A DNA stretch of 64,000 bases, taken from contig NZ_JBPOEU010000006.1 in assembly GCF_051251695.1 (NCBI RefSeq), positions 96,848 through 160,847 of the forward strand, in the 5' to 3' direction. The DNA is from Maritalea sp051251695 (GTDB taxonomy: Bacteria > Pseudomonadota > Alphaproteobacteria > Rhizobiales > Devosiaceae). Shown in pieces: positions 44,740-54,577 of the stretch. The position numbers and the translations under genes are program-made. How positions within the stretch are numbered: position 1 is the first letter of the stretch; each line of letters begins with the position of its first letter. The notes below the pieces were generated by a model that saw only the letters and a list, made by a program, of their open reading frames with translations, ran no database searches and was not told where the DNA came from.

Positions 44740-45573
44740 TTGAATATCTGGACAAAATACGTTGTTGGAATGGCTGCTGTTGTGGCATTTGCTTCGTTTG
44801 CGCAGGCGGGCGAGGTGTTGGACAAAGTTATGGATGAAAAAACCATGATGGTTGCGACAAATTCAGAATATCCACCCGCCTCATATCTAAATTCCAAAGG
44901 AGAATTTGAGGGCTTTGACGTTGATGTAGCGAAGGAGTTGGCGAAACGCATGGGTGTTGAAGCAAAATTCATGAACCCGGCTTGGGAGGCCATCACTTCG
45001 GGAAAATGGGGTGGTCGCTGGCAGGTTGCTATTGGATCAATGACGCCAACCCCCGCACGAGCCCAAGTTCTGGATTTTCCAGCGATCTACTATTTCACAC
45101 CTGCTGCTTTCTATGTTCATGCGGACGCTCCTTATCAGTCCTTGGCAGACCTGAGCGGCAAGAAAATTGGATCCAGCGCCGGGTCAACTTATGAAGGTTA
45201 TCTCAATAAGACCCTTACGTTGGACAGCGCTTATTCACCAGCGTTCGACTATCTTGTCGATCCCGGTGAAATTCGTACCTACGAGACGGATACAAATGTT
45301 ATGGACGACTTGCGCCTTGGCGACGGTGTGCGTCTTGATGCAGGCATTTCGTCCGTGCCAAACATTCTTGAGGCTGTGAAGAACGATTACCCACTGCGGA
45401 TTTTGGGTGAGCCGGTATTCTTCGAACCTCTAGCTGTTGTTGTGGCAAAAGGCGACACTGAATTCTCAAGCAAAATTGCCAGCATCATTGAAGAGATGCG
45501 AACTGACGGCACGCTTAAGTCGCTTTCAGTCAAATGGTTCGGTGCGGACCTTGTTACGACCAAGGCGGACTGA
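44740..45573 (+). CDS. Amino acid ABC transporter substrate-binding protein (family 3)
   Basis: 277 residues from TTG 44740, chosen because AGGGAG lies seven bases upstream and the signal peptide YVVGMAAVVAFASFAQA follows at once. Family 3 binding protein: VATNSEYPPASYLNSKGE, FEGFDVDVAKELAKRMGV, the Arg-containing PTPARAQVLDF that grips the amino-acid carboxylate, and KKIGSSAGSTYEGYL. Periplasmic. It is paired with a permease but no ATPase gene follows. Confidence 0.9.
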   Translation: MNIWTKYVVGMAAVVAFASFAQAGEVLDKVMDEKTMMVATNSEYPPASYLNSKGEFEGFDVDVAKELAKRMGVEAKFMNPAWEAITSGKWGGRWQVAIGSMTPTPARAQVLDFPAIYYFTPAAFYVHADAPYQSLADLSGKKIGSSAGSTYEGYLNKTLTLDSAYSPAFDYLVDPGEIRTYETDTNVMDDLRLGDGVRLDAGISSVPNILEAVKNDYPLRILGEPVFFEPLAVVVAKGDTEFSSKIASIIEEMRTDGTLKSLSVKWFGADLVTTKAD

Positions 45574-45581
45574 AAAAGTCT

Positions 45582-46511
45582 GTGAAAAAAGCAATCATGG
45601 CAAACATAGCCGCAATCATGCAACACGCGCTGGCAAGGCGCGTGTTGCTATTTCTCGTCTTGTTTGGGGTGTTGGTTAACTTCAACTATCCTGAAAATTG
45701 GGCGTTGGGCAGGCCTGCAATAGCAGCAATCATTGCAGGGGTACTCACGCTCAACGTACACCTTGTTCTCTATCTGTCGTTTCGTGTTCAGGTTGCGGTG
45801 TTCTGGCTTCAGTTGTTGGCGCTGTTCTTGGCGTTCTTCTACTCGTTCAACTTGTCTTACAGCTTTATTTCCGAACGTTTACCACTGCTGATCTTTACTG
45901 GTGTGGGGTACACATTGCTGGTGTCAGCCCTCTCGATCACATTTGCGAGCCTGATTGCGTTGTTCGGCTCCTTAATGCGGTTGTCGAATAATGGCGCGGC
46001 ATTTGCCATCTCAACATTCTATGTCTCTTTCTTTCGTGGGACACCATTGTTGTTGCAAGTTTATCTGATTTATTTGGGGTTGCCTCAGCTTGGCATCATT
46101 CTGGATGCGATACCCTCTGGTGTTATCGCTCTGTCGCTTTGTTATGGCGCCTATATGACCGAGATTTTTCGATCAGGTATTCAAGCCGTTCCCAAGTCCC
46201 AATCTGAAGCCGCATTTGCCCTTGGATTAAAGCCTTGGCAGATCATGTTGAAAGTTGTCTTGCCGCAAGCGATTAGAATTATAATTCCACCAACGGGAAA
46301 TAATTTCATCGCAATGCTCAAGGATTCATCATTGGTTTCAGCGATGGGGGTAATGGAATTGATGTATCTGGCCCGCACCCTTGGGCGTTCTGAGTTCAAG
46401 CATTTTGAGATGCTCATTACGGCGGCCCTTATTTATTGGTTTATCAGTTTCCTTTTTGAATTGTTGCAAGGCCGACTGGAAGCCCATTTCAGCAAATCAT
46501 CGCAACGCTAA
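45582..46511 (+). CDS. Amino acid ABC transporter permease
   Basis: 309 residues from GTG 45582; ATG 45597 is equally possible, since neither has a strong ribosome site. HisM/GlnP-type core: TGVGYTLLVSALSITFASLIALF, FFRGTPLLLQVYLIY, and the EAA loop SEAAFALGLKPWQIMLKVVLPQA. About 95 N-terminal residues with three extra hydrophobic segments precede the core, longer than the usual 220-residue permease. No ATPase is encoded nearby, so it must borrow one. Confidence 0.88.
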   Translation: MKKAIMANIAAIMQHALARRVLLFLVLFGVLVNFNYPENWALGRPAIAAIIAGVLTLNVHLVLYLSFRVQVAVFWLQLLALFLAFFYSFNLSYSFISERLPLLIFTGVGYTLLVSALSITFASLIALFGSLMRLSNNGAAFAISTFYVSFFRGTPLLLQVYLIYLGLPQLGIILDAIPSGVIALSLCYGAYMTEIFRSGIQAVPKSQSEAAFALGLKPWQIMLKVVLPQAIRIIIPPTGNNFIAMLKDSSLVSAMGVMELMYLARTLGRSEFKHFEMLITAALIYWFISFLFELLQGRLEAHFSKSSQR

Positions 46512-46617
46512 CGGCTGGCGCGCATGAATGCATCGTCGGGGACCCATATGCTGGCGTCTGTGGCATCGGCGTCGGCATCAATGTCCTGATTTTTGGTCGA
46601 ATATTTTGAAGGCAATT

Positions 46618-47292
46618 ATGACATACAAACTATATTGGTATGCAGGAAGCGCTGCCATGGCACCTCATGCGATTTTGCATGATACCGGCGCCAAATTTGA
46701 TTTGATTGAAGCAAAGGGCGCATTCTTGAAAAGCGCCGAATATAGAGAGATCAACCCAAACGCCACGGTCCCAACCCTTATTTATGGCGAGAGTAAGGGC
46801 CTATACGAAAGTGCTGCAATTTGTCAGTTTCTGGCTGAGAAACACCCTGAAACAGGGTTAAGCCCTTCCATTGATGATCCCATTCGGGGGAGCTATCTAC
46901 AATGGATGGTGCATTTAACCAATACGGTTCAGGAAGCCATGACCATCTGGTGGCACCCGGATCAATATACGGTTGATGTCGATGTTCAAAAGAAACTACG
47001 GCGCGAGGCAGAGGCACGGTTGGCCAGGCTCTGGCAAGTTATAGACAAACATTTGGGGCGCAGCGGCCCGTTGCTATGTGGCGATCGATTTCTCGCATGT
47101 GATTATTATTTAGCGATGCTGATCCGTTGGACCCGCGGCATGCAACATCCCGGCGAGGAGTTCCCACATTTAAACCGCTTAGTCCGCATAACAATGGCAC
47201 GTCCAGCGTATAAAAAAATGCTGGAGGATCAGCAAATTACCCAGAATTATTTACCCGATACGACAACGGGATCTGCAAGCAGTGGACAGTAA
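46618..47292 (+). CDS. Glutathione S-transferase family protein
   Basis: 224 residues from ATG 46618 with GAAGG upstream. N-terminal thioredoxin-like domain: YKLYWYAGSAAMAPHAIL with Ser in the catalytic position, NATVPTLIYGESKGLYESAAICQFLAEKHP; helical C-terminal domain. Likely conjugates or isomerises small electrophiles. It follows the amino-acid permease by 106 bp and may share its transcript, but no functional link is evident. Confidence 0.85.
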   Translation: MTYKLYWYAGSAAMAPHAILHDTGAKFDLIEAKGAFLKSAEYREINPNATVPTLIYGESKGLYESAAICQFLAEKHPETGLSPSIDDPIRGSYLQWMVHLTNTVQEAMTIWWHPDQYTVDVDVQKKLRREAEARLARLWQVIDKHLGRSGPLLCGDRFLACDYYLAMLIRWTRGMQHPGEEFPHLNRLVRITMARPAYKKMLEDQQITQNYLPDTTTGSASSGQ

Positions 47293-47492
47293 ACACAGAT
47301 AATCGAGCAATCGGATTGGTCGCAAATGATGATGGAGACCATTTAACGTCGTTCATGACAAATCTAGGAGACTTCACGATTAACTAGCTGCTTTCAGCAT
47401 ATCGCATAGGCTCCAGAAGCAGCACGTGCATTTTCCTCGTGAGGCAGCAGCATTTTCGTGTGGTGGAACTTTTTTTGGTGAGTTTTAACAAC

Positions 47493-48530
47493 TCAAGCAC
47501 TTTTTATCACGCTATCTGGCGAGCGCTCGATCAGATCTGGCAAAAACAGTTTTTGTAAATTCGCTGGATCATCACCTTGTAACAATCGCAGCATGAACTC
47601 GCCGATCATCTGGCTTGGTTTAGAAATTGGCAAGTAGCATGTTGTGATCGGTGGCGTGAAATATTGAGAGATATTCAGATCATCTGTAGCGATGACGACC
47701 GCGTCGCGCCCATGAACGTAACCGTGCATGTGAAATCCGGATAAGACACCAAGTGCTGAAGCTTCGTTTGCGCATATATAAGCTGTTGGCGGATGAGATA
47801 GAGATATCATCTCCAGCATCTTCGAACGACCAAAGGATGGGGTTAGTCCCCCATTTGCGACCAGCTCCGGACGGAAACTGATATCTGCTGATTTCAAGGT
47901 GGCTTGATATGCGTTGAGCCGTTCCATCGAATACATCAAGTCTTCATGGTCATTGAGCAACGCAATATGTTCGTGTCCACGTGCCAACAAACGTTCAACG
48001 CAAATTGTTGCAATGCGGTTATTGTCTGTGTCCACAAACGCGTGGGGTTGCGCAGACTTGCTCATGCCATAAGTCACGAACGGAAAGTTCCGTTCTTGCA
48101 TATATTTGATGCGCGGATCGTTTGCCAACGTGCCCGAAATTACAATTCCATCAGCAGTGGAATGTTCAACAATTTTTTGAATTGTCCTTAGGCTTTCGTC
48201 AAAATTACGGGCCTGAAACTGGATCATTCGGTAGGGGCTATGCTCCAACGCATGCGCTATGCCACTGACCAGTTGGGCATAGCCCACACCATGCCATTCA
48301 TAGTCATCAGGGTCGCTGGCGACCGTAACCATCGCAATCTGGTGCGTTTTGCCCGTCCGGAGTTGCACACCGCTCAAATTCAGCTCATATCCAAGCCGAT
48401 TTGCTGCATCGATGACCTTATCGCGTGTAACCGGGCGAACTTGGGGGGAACCATTCAATGCTTTTGAAACAGTGGCCGTTGAGAGCCCGGTTTCGGTTGC
48501 AATTGTTTTAATGGTTGGGCGCAGCAACAT
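47493..48530 (-). CDS. LacI family transcriptional regulator (operon-distal)
   Basis: 345 residues. LacI helix-turn-helix TIKTIATETGLSTATVSKALNGS, effector domain with DGIVISGTLANDPRI and HIALLNDHEDLMYSMERL. Last gene of the leftward GH42/ABC locus, starting nine bases after the MGH1 hydrolase. With the regulator at 56760-57767 the locus has a LacI protein at each end; this one, being in the operon, would be autoregulated with it. Confidence 0.92.
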   Translation of the reverse strand: MLLRPTIKTIATETGLSTATVSKALNGSPQVRPVTRDKVIDAANRLGYELNLSGVQLRTGKTHQIAMVTVASDPDDYEWHGVGYAQLVSGIAHALEHSPYRMIQFQARNFDESLRTIQKIVEHSTADGIVISGTLANDPRIKYMQERNFPFVTYGMSKSAQPHAFVDTDNNRIATICVERLLARGHEHIALLNDHEDLMYSMERLNAYQATLKSADISFRPELVANGGLTPSFGRSKMLEMISLSHPPTAYICANEASALGVLSGFHMHGYVHGRDAVVIATDDLNISQYFTPPITTCYLPISKPSQMIGEFMLRLLQGDDPANLQKLFLPDLIERSPDSVIKSA

Positions 48531-48539
48531 CAGAATCCT

Positions 48540-50252
48540 TTAAAAATCTTGTTCTTGGGTAGCCGAGAATATTTTGAAGCGCAAGTAGACGGCCGAAGTC
48601 CACGCAAAAGCAGGGTCGCGAAGCCCTTGCCCTGTCAATGCATCAAAATTCTCGGCCATACCTGATTTCTCGCAAACTGCTATGAAACCAGACATGATTT
48701 GGTGAGCCAAAGTCCGTTCGTTTTGTTGCAACATGCCATCAACAATTAACATCGTTGTTGGTGCCCAAATTGGACCGCGCCAATAACCGTCAGCTTCATA
48801 ATAGGTGCTCATTGGGGCCTCTGTGGCGACGCCCCATTGCGTTAGCAATTGTAGATCGTTGAACCGTTCAATTAGCTTCTGCGCTATGTCCTTTGGTAGC
48901 TTTTCACCCAGCATGAGCGGCATGAACTGAATAAGGCTCTTATCTGGCAAGCTAAGATCTTTGCGTGACTGGTGTCGCACCTGAAATGTTCCTCCATCCC
49001 ACAATTTGGCAACAAGCAACTCAATCAACTTATTTTCGATGCTGTCGTAAGTTTGCGCAACATCCGTTTCGCCAATCGTCGCCGAGATACGCGAAATCAT
49101 ACGAGCGGTTAGGGCCAAAAACGTAGGCAGGTCCGGCCCTTCAACTGGGCCATTTTCAGCAAAAAAGCTCGCATTGTCCCAACCACTATCATTTCCGTGG
49201 GCATAACTTGGCAAATGTTCTTCATCCGCGCGCGTATATGTCAGCCAATAGTGCAACTGTTTTTGCAACTTATCGCGAAGATAAAGACATTGTTCGGCGG
49301 TAAAAATGGGACCATAGGCATCTAGAATATAAGCGATTGCCCACCCATGTACCGGAGGTTTTGTAAAACTGTAGGATTTACCCTTGTCGTGAACGAAGTC
49401 GGGCAGCAAGCCGCTTTCATCTTGATGGTCAAAGATTGCGGCAAATTGATCAAATGCAAGTTGGGGATGAAGTTTTGCAACCCCAATCGCTGAAAATGCG
49501 TTGTCCCAACTCCAGATATTGATCATGTGATTTTTCGACATGTATATAGCGGGGGCAGTCAATATACCGCCTTTAGGCACAGTGTTTGCCCACAATATAT
49601 ATTGAGCAAGCTCGACCGCAGCGGACATCTGATTATCCACAGCCCAACTCTGAAAGTCTTGGGCAGAAGCACGTTGCGCGTCTGAAAAATGCGCAAGCGG
49701 TATGGGTGGCGCCAACCGTTCATGTATCTGTATCCCAGCGTCAATTGTTTCGCCGGAAAAGCTGATAGCGACATTTTCTGCATGGTCACGCCGCCATTGA
49801 CCCGTAACCTTGCAACCGCCCTTATGGACAAAGGGCGAAAGCTTCAAATTTTCGCCGGCAGCCACGACGCAATCGCGACCGTCTGCTGAGGTGAACGCAT
49901 AGTCATAACGCGAGCCATTTAGGCCAAATGTGATCACTATGTTTTCGGCGTAAATATGCAGAACTTCACCGGCGCCCAGCGCAAACTTTGCGGTGCCAAC
50001 TCGTCGTTCACCATCATAAAGAGTTGCGATTAGTGCGGCAGGCGTTAATTCAAAGATGGGTTTCAGGTTCTGCCCATCTGTATCTGAAAACGAAATCGCG
50101 CAAAGATTTCCCAATGTCGGGCGTTCATCTCCTCCGGCCACAAAACGCAAATAAAACTCTTTTGCGTTAGCTTTTGCAGATGGAACCATCGAAAGGGTCG
50201 TGAACCGTTGGTGTCGTGAAAACGGCACCTTTTCAAAATTAAACAGGTTCAC
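48540..50252 (-). CDS. MGH1-like glycoside hydrolase ((alpha/alpha)6 barrel, GH63/GH37 type)
   Basis: 570 residues. N-terminal beta-rich domain of about 200 residues, then an (alpha/alpha)6 catalytic barrel with NIWSWDNAFSAIG, ESGLLPDFV, HGNDSGWDNASFF, EADGYWRGPIWAPTTMLI and GMAENFDALTGQG, motifs shared by GH63/trehalase-like enzymes such as mannosylglycerate hydrolase. Asp in GNDSGWDN is a probable general acid. No signal peptide; it acts on imported sugar. It lies 3 bp after the second permease gene in the same operon. Confidence 0.82.
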   Translation of the reverse strand: MNLFNFEKVPFSRHQRFTTLSMVPSAKANAKEFYLRFVAGGDERPTLGNLCAISFSDTDGQNLKPIFELTPAALIATLYDGERRVGTAKFALGAGEVLHIYAENIVITFGLNGSRYDYAFTSADGRDCVVAAGENLKLSPFVHKGGCKVTGQWRRDHAENVAISFSGETIDAGIQIHERLAPPIPLAHFSDAQRASAQDFQSWAVDNQMSAAVELAQYILWANTVPKGGILTAPAIYMSKNHMINIWSWDNAFSAIGVAKLHPQLAFDQFAAIFDHQDESGLLPDFVHDKGKSYSFTKPPVHGWAIAYILDAYGPIFTAEQCLYLRDKLQKQLHYWLTYTRADEEHLPSYAHGNDSGWDNASFFAENGPVEGPDLPTFLALTARMISRISATIGETDVAQTYDSIENKLIELLVAKLWDGGTFQVRHQSRKDLSLPDKSLIQFMPLMLGEKLPKDIAQKLIERFNDLQLLTQWGVATEAPMSTYYEADGYWRGPIWAPTTMLIVDGMLQQNERTLAHQIMSGFIAVCEKSGMAENFDALTGQGLRDPAFAWTSAVYLRFKIFSATQEQDF

Positions 50253-50255
50253 ACT

Positions 50256-51068
50256 TTACCCCTTTACGGAAGAGCCAATCGCTCCATCCATGATATATCG
50301 TTGCGCAAAGAAGAACAGGATCAATGGGGGAATGCACAAAAGAACAGTGATCGCTGCAATCGATGTGATGTCGGTCTCATGCAGGCCTTTGAACATCGAT
50401 AGACCCAAGGTCAGCGTATATTTAGATTGGTCATTAAGATAGATAAGTGGACCCAAATAGTCGTTCCAAGCATTCATAAAGTGGAACGTGCCCACCAGCA
50501 CGAGTGCAGGCATCATCAATGGCAAATGGATGCGCCAGTAGATCTGCCAAGAATTGGCCCCATCCATGCGTGCAGCTTCATCAATTTCTATGGGTACGGT
50601 CATGATATATTGGCGCAATAGGAACACAAAAAATGCATCCGCAAAATAAGCCGGCACGATCAACGGCTTGAGCGTGTTGATCCAACCAAGCATGTTAAAT
50701 TCCATATAAAGCGGGATCATTTTCACGTCCCAGGGGATCATCATTGTGGACAATAACAAGATGAAAATCCCATCACGGCCCTTGAACTGGAAACGTGCAA
50801 AGCCATACGCCACCAGCGAGCAAGAAAGCAGTTGCCCAAAGGTAGACAGCACCACAACAATCAGCGAGTTTTTAAGATAAATATCAAAAGGCTGTTTGAA
50901 CCATGCCGTGAGGAAATTGCTCCATTGTGCATCTGACGGCCAAAATACCGGCGGATATTGGTAAAGCTCTGGCACGCTTTTGATCGCGGTGACCAATGTC
51001 CAATAAAAGGGCATAAGAAACAGAGCGGACAGGAAAATCAACGCGCCATATGTGAGTGATTTAACCAT
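50256..51068 (-). CDS. Carbohydrate ABC transporter permease (MalG-like)
   Basis: 270 residues, six membrane helices (first LIFLSALFLMPFYWTLVTAI). EAA loop IEIDEAARMDGANSWQIYWRI and the ending QRYIMDGAIGSSVKG are typical of MalG-type permeases. Its start overlaps the end of the upstream permease by 8 bp, so the pair is translated together. Forms the channel with the gene at 51061-51996. Confidence 0.93.
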   Translation of the reverse strand: MVKSLTYGALIFLSALFLMPFYWTLVTAIKSVPELYQYPPVFWPSDAQWSNFLTAWFKQPFDIYLKNSLIVVVLSTFGQLLSCSLVAYGFARFQFKGRDGIFILLLSTMMIPWDVKMIPLYMEFNMLGWINTLKPLIVPAYFADAFFVFLLRQYIMTVPIEIDEAARMDGANSWQIYWRIHLPLMMPALVLVGTFHFMNAWNDYLGPLIYLNDQSKYTLTLGLSMFKGLHETDITSIAAITVLLCIPPLILFFFAQRYIMDGAIGSSVKG

Positions 51069-51996
51069 CTGATTGGTCCTTATTTTTCATTTCACCTTCG
51101 TAGTAAACCCAAGCTGACGAGGATTTCATGACCATCATAGAAAGCACCAGAATGATCAAGAACATCACCCAGGAATTGGCGGCTGCAAAACCCATTTCGA
51201 AGTGCTTGAACGCATTATCGTAAATATACATCGCAAAGAAGTAAGTGCTCTCAAGTGGGCCGCCGCCTGTGAGCAACAAAGCAATTGTTAGCTGTTGGAA
51301 GGCGGCAATAATCGAGGTGATAAAGGTGAATAACAACATCGGCGATAGCATTGGGATGGTGATAAAAATCAAACGCGCCCAAGCAGGCACACCTGACATC
51401 TTGGCCGCTTCATAAAGTTCTTTGGGAATGGATTGAAGACCTGTCAACAAAATCAACATGGTGCCGCCAAGTCCCCACAAAGACGCCACAACAATTGCCA
51501 GCAGTGACCAACTGGGATCACCTAGCCAGTTTGGCCCCTCTATTCCCGCAAGTCCCAAAAGGAAATTCAAAATGCCATATTCATGGCTGTAAATCCAAGC
51601 CCAAATGGTCACCAGCGCAACCCCAGAGATCACACTCGGTAGATAAAAAATGGTCCGAAAAATACCGCTGCCGATTACCCGTTGATTGAGCAGCACAGCT
51701 AACAGCAAACCCAGGACGATATTGAAGGGCACAAAGAACAAGCCGAACTTGATTGTTACCCAAAGACTATCCCAAAAGAGCGGGTCTTGAGTGAGCATAA
51801 TTTCATAATTTTCAAGACCAATGAAAGTGCGTTCACCCACTACTGGCCAATCATAAAAACTCATAACCAACGAAAATATTAGGGGCCCCAGGGTGAAAAA
51901 TAGGAACCCCAATATCCAAGGGGAAATAAAGAGATATGGAGTCAGCTTTTCGAGTGTTCGAGACTGCTGTGCTGCACTATCGGGATTGGCGCCCAT
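51061..51996 (-). CDS. Sugar ABC transporter permease (MalF-like)
   Basis: 311 residues. First membrane helix ISPWILGFLFFTLGPLIFSLVMSFYDW (split over the core), then TIFYLPSVISGVALVTIWAWIY and the EAA loop KELYEAAKMSGVPAWARLIFI. LLLTGGGPLESTYFFAMYIY is typical for oligosaccharide permeases. It follows the binding-protein gene by 24 bp. Confidence 0.93.
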   Translation of the reverse strand: MGANPDSAAQQSRTLEKLTPYLFISPWILGFLFFTLGPLIFSLVMSFYDWPVVGERTFIGLENYEIMLTQDPLFWDSLWVTIKFGLFFVPFNIVLGLLLAVLLNQRVIGSGIFRTIFYLPSVISGVALVTIWAWIYSHEYGILNFLLGLAGIEGPNWLGDPSWSLLAIVVASLWGLGGTMLILLTGLQSIPKELYEAAKMSGVPAWARLIFITIPMLSPMLLFTFITSIIAAFQQLTIALLLTGGGPLESTYFFAMYIYDNAFKHFEMGFAAANSWVMFLIILVLSMMVMKSSSAWVYYEGEMKNKDQSDG

Positions 51997-52020
51997 ATCA
52001 TTACTCCCCCTTGGAATGGC

Positions 52021-53250
52021 TTAGTTTAGATGCCGCGCAGAGCGGGCAACTGCATCATCCAAATGTTTCTTGGCATTACCTTTTTCGATCATCGTCGCTT
52101 CGATGGCACGCTCTAGGTTGGTTTGAATTTTGCCCCAGTCTTCGTGTTTCAAGAAGGCGTTCGACTCACGATTAGATACAGCCAAAATGTCGAAGAATGG
52201 CTTGAAAATCGGATCCGTTGTCATGTTGAGTTCTTCAGCAACACTTGTGCGGATCGGCAAATCGTTTGTGCGCAATTTGACCGCTTCGGCTGATGAGAAG
52301 AATTTTACGAACTTCCATGCCAATTCAGCATTTTTGGTGTCTTTTGCAACGGACATTGCAGAAGCGCCAATTGATGAATGCACTGGTTTATCGCCAAACG
52401 AAGGCAGCGTTGCCACACCGTAATTGATACCGGCTTCTTCAATGCCGCTTTTTGACCACATGGCGCTTTGATACATTGCCAGCTTGCTGCCTTTGAATAG
52501 GGCAGAACCAGATGTGTTGTCGCCAATGCCGAGCACCACAGCTTCTTCATTCTTCGCCATATCGGCAAACATAGAAAGCACTTCAACAGCTTCAGGGCTG
52601 TTCATGTACCCATCCACTGCGCTGCCATCAGCGGCAATAAAGCGGGTGCCATTTGACCAGAAGAATTGCTCGTAGTCGAATGGATCGGGCTTAGCCTCTA
52701 CAGCATAGCCATAGACTTTGCCTTCTTTATCACGGAATTTGGCTGCCTTTTCGCGCAACTCAGCCCAGGTCCAGTTTGCGCTTGGCGCTTCAACACCAGC
52801 GGCCTCAAACATGTCCTTATTGTAGAAAACAACATGAGTGGTAAACCCGGCTGGCATGCCATAGGCTTTGCCATCGATACGTGTTGTGTTGATCAAACCA
52901 GCAGGTATATCGCTAAGGTTCATATCTTCGGCATCACGCGCCATCAACTCGTCTAGCGGCATCAGCGATTTGTAATATTTTGGGTAGTTCCACATGTACA
53001 TTACGTCAGGCGGGTTCCCAGCGCCAAATGATGCGATCAGCTTTTGATCATACCCGTCAGCATACGGTTCCACTTGAACTTTTACACCCGGGTTTGCAGC
53101 TTCAAAACGCTTGGCGATTTCTTGCTGAATGGCCAAGCTTTCGTCGCTATCCCAAGTCGCAAAACGCAACACGTCTTCTGCGAGCGCCGAGCCGCCAATT
53201 GTGAGCGCCGCAACCGCCGAAGCAAGTGCTAGCTTTTTTAAATTTTTCAT
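52021..53250 (-). CDS. Sugar ABC transporter substrate-binding protein
   Basis: 409 residues with signal peptide LALASAVAALTIGGSALA. Family 1 sugar-binding protein: LRFATWDSDESLAIQQEIAKRFEAANPGVKV, PPDVMYMWNYPKYY, IDGKAYGMPAGFTTHVVFYNKD and AKDTKNAELAWKFVKFF. The ATG shares a base with the ATPase stop (TAATG) and is driven by GAGGAGAGGA within the ATPase end, one of the strongest ribosome sites here. The order ATPase then binding protein is less usual for sugar operons. Confidence 0.93.
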   Translation of the reverse strand: MKNLKKLALASAVAALTIGGSALAEDVLRFATWDSDESLAIQQEIAKRFEAANPGVKVQVEPYADGYDQKLIASFGAGNPPDVMYMWNYPKYYKSLMPLDELMARDAEDMNLSDIPAGLINTTRIDGKAYGMPAGFTTHVVFYNKDMFEAAGVEAPSANWTWAELREKAAKFRDKEGKVYGYAVEAKPDPFDYEQFFWSNGTRFIAADGSAVDGYMNSPEAVEVLSMFADMAKNEEAVVLGIGDNTSGSALFKGSKLAMYQSAMWSKSGIEEAGINYGVATLPSFGDKPVHSSIGASAMSVAKDTKNAELAWKFVKFFSSAEAVKLRTNDLPIRTSVAEELNMTTDPIFKPFFDILAVSNRESNAFLKHEDWGKIQTNLERAIEATMIEKGNAKKHLDDAVARSARHLN

Positions 53251-54416
53251 TATTCCTCTCCTCTTCCTGTCGCATTTCGCGACCCTTTTTGTCGATCAAT
53301 AAGCGATCGTGTTTCCGCGTCCAACGCACGCGGGATTGCGTCCCCGTCAGGATTGAATATGTGACAATGCTGGGCAGGAAATTTCAGATGAACCCGTTCA
53401 TTTGCGACCACAGGATGCGTACCACGGGTGATAATTGTAAAATTCTGGCCGTTATCTAATGCCAGATGCACTTGGCTCTCTGTGCCCAAACGCTCAACAA
53501 GGATGACTTGGCCATGAGCATCTGCATCGCGCTCATCAACCAGTTCAATATTGTCTGGCCGAATACCCAATGTGTGTTCACCATCAGACAGATCGGCAAC
53601 ATCTTCACGCATTGTGATATCAATTGCATGATCGAGCGAATTACCCACAACCCTGATCTTCTTTTCGGGCAATGCCTTGGCTTCAACTTTGATAAAATTC
53701 ATTTTTGGTGAGCCAATAAAACCTGCAACAAACAAGTTCTCTGGCGCATAGAACAGCTCAAGTGGCGTGCCAAATTGTGCAACTTTACCCTTGTCTAAAA
53801 CCACGACGCGATTTGACAGGGTCATCGCCTCTACTTGGTCATGGGTCACATAAATCATTGTGACGCCCAATCGCTTATGCAGGTTAGCAAGTTCAACCCG
53901 CATGGTAACGCGCAGCCCTGCATCCAGATTAGATAGGGGCTCGTCGAGCAAAAACAGTTCAGGGTCGCGCACAATTGCCCGCCCAATCGCAACACGCTGC
54001 CGCTGGCCGCCTGAAAGTTGCTTGGGGCGGCGCTTTAACAGGTCCGAAATTTGTAGAATATGCGCTGCATTTTGCACGCGCTCTTCGATTTCTCTCCTCG
54101 GCACACCGTTCAACGACAAGCCAAACGACAGATTTTTATAAACACTCATGTGCGGATAAAGCGCGTAGTTCTGAAAAACCATCGCAATGTCACGTTTGGC
54201 AGGTGGCAAATTGGTGACTTCACGTTCGTCTAAAACCACAGCGCCAGCATTGATTTTTTCCAAGCCGGCGATGGATCTAAGTAGGGTGGTTTTACCGCAG
54301 CCCGACGGGCCAAGAAAACTTACGAACTCACCATCACGAATATCCAGATCAACACCTGAGAGTACAGGCACATCTCCAAACTTTTTGTGTAGCTGTTTGA
54401 TTTTTACGCCAGCCAT
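53250..54416 (-). CDS. Sugar ABC transporter ATP-binding protein (UgpC/MalK type)
   Basis: 388 residues. Walker A GPSGCGKTT at 36-44, VFQNYALYPHM, LSGGQRQR, FLLDEPLSNLD, THDQVEAMT, and a TOBE-type C-terminal domain. It is the first gene of the transporter operon, preceded by an operator-like palindrome, and overlaps the binding-protein start by one base. The C-terminal tail (RQKGSRNATGRGEE) is basic/acidic and its codons double as the next gene's ribosome site. Confidence 0.93.
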   Translation of the reverse strand: MAGVKIKQLHKKFGDVPVLSGVDLDIRDGEFVSFLGPSGCGKTTLLRSIAGLEKINAGAVVLDEREVTNLPPAKRDIAMVFQNYALYPHMSVYKNLSFGLSLNGVPRREIEERVQNAAHILQISDLLKRRPKQLSGGQRQRVAIGRAIVRDPELFLLDEPLSNLDAGLRVTMRVELANLHKRLGVTMIYVTHDQVEAMTLSNRVVVLDKGKVAQFGTPLELFYAPENLFVAGFIGSPKMNFIKVEAKALPEKKIRVVGNSLDHAIDITMREDVADLSDGEHTLGIRPDNIELVDERDADAHGQVILVERLGTESQVHLALDNGQNFTIITRGTHPVVANERVHLKFPAQHCHIFNPDGDAIPRALDAETRSLIDRQKGSRNATGRGEE

Positions 54417-54452
54417 TTATCACCCATTTTCCCTTAGGTATCATTAGAAATA

Positions 54453-54462
54453 TAAACGTTTA
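54453..54462. promoter_or_regulatory. LacI-type operator ahead of the ABC ATPase gene
   Basis: TAAACGTTTA, a perfect 10-bp palindrome with a central CG, 37 bp before the leftward ATPase start, in an AT-rich region that could hold the promoter (TTTACT, 16 bp, TATATT on the leftward strand). Likely target of one of the two LacI proteins of this locus. Confidence 0.55.
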
Positions 54463-54577
54463 ACTTTTCAAGTAAAGTCTTCATTCAATTTCTTTTGACA
54501 ATTGTCTTCTGTGCTTATCATGCAACTCATACGAACCACCAATTCAAAACAGCATTGGTAAAATCCGCTGTTGAATA

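Noticed and set aside
46512..46617. Possible small membrane peptide between the amino-acid permease and GST genes
   Set aside because: Short hydrophobic readings exist in this gap but none has a start and ribosome site that stand out.
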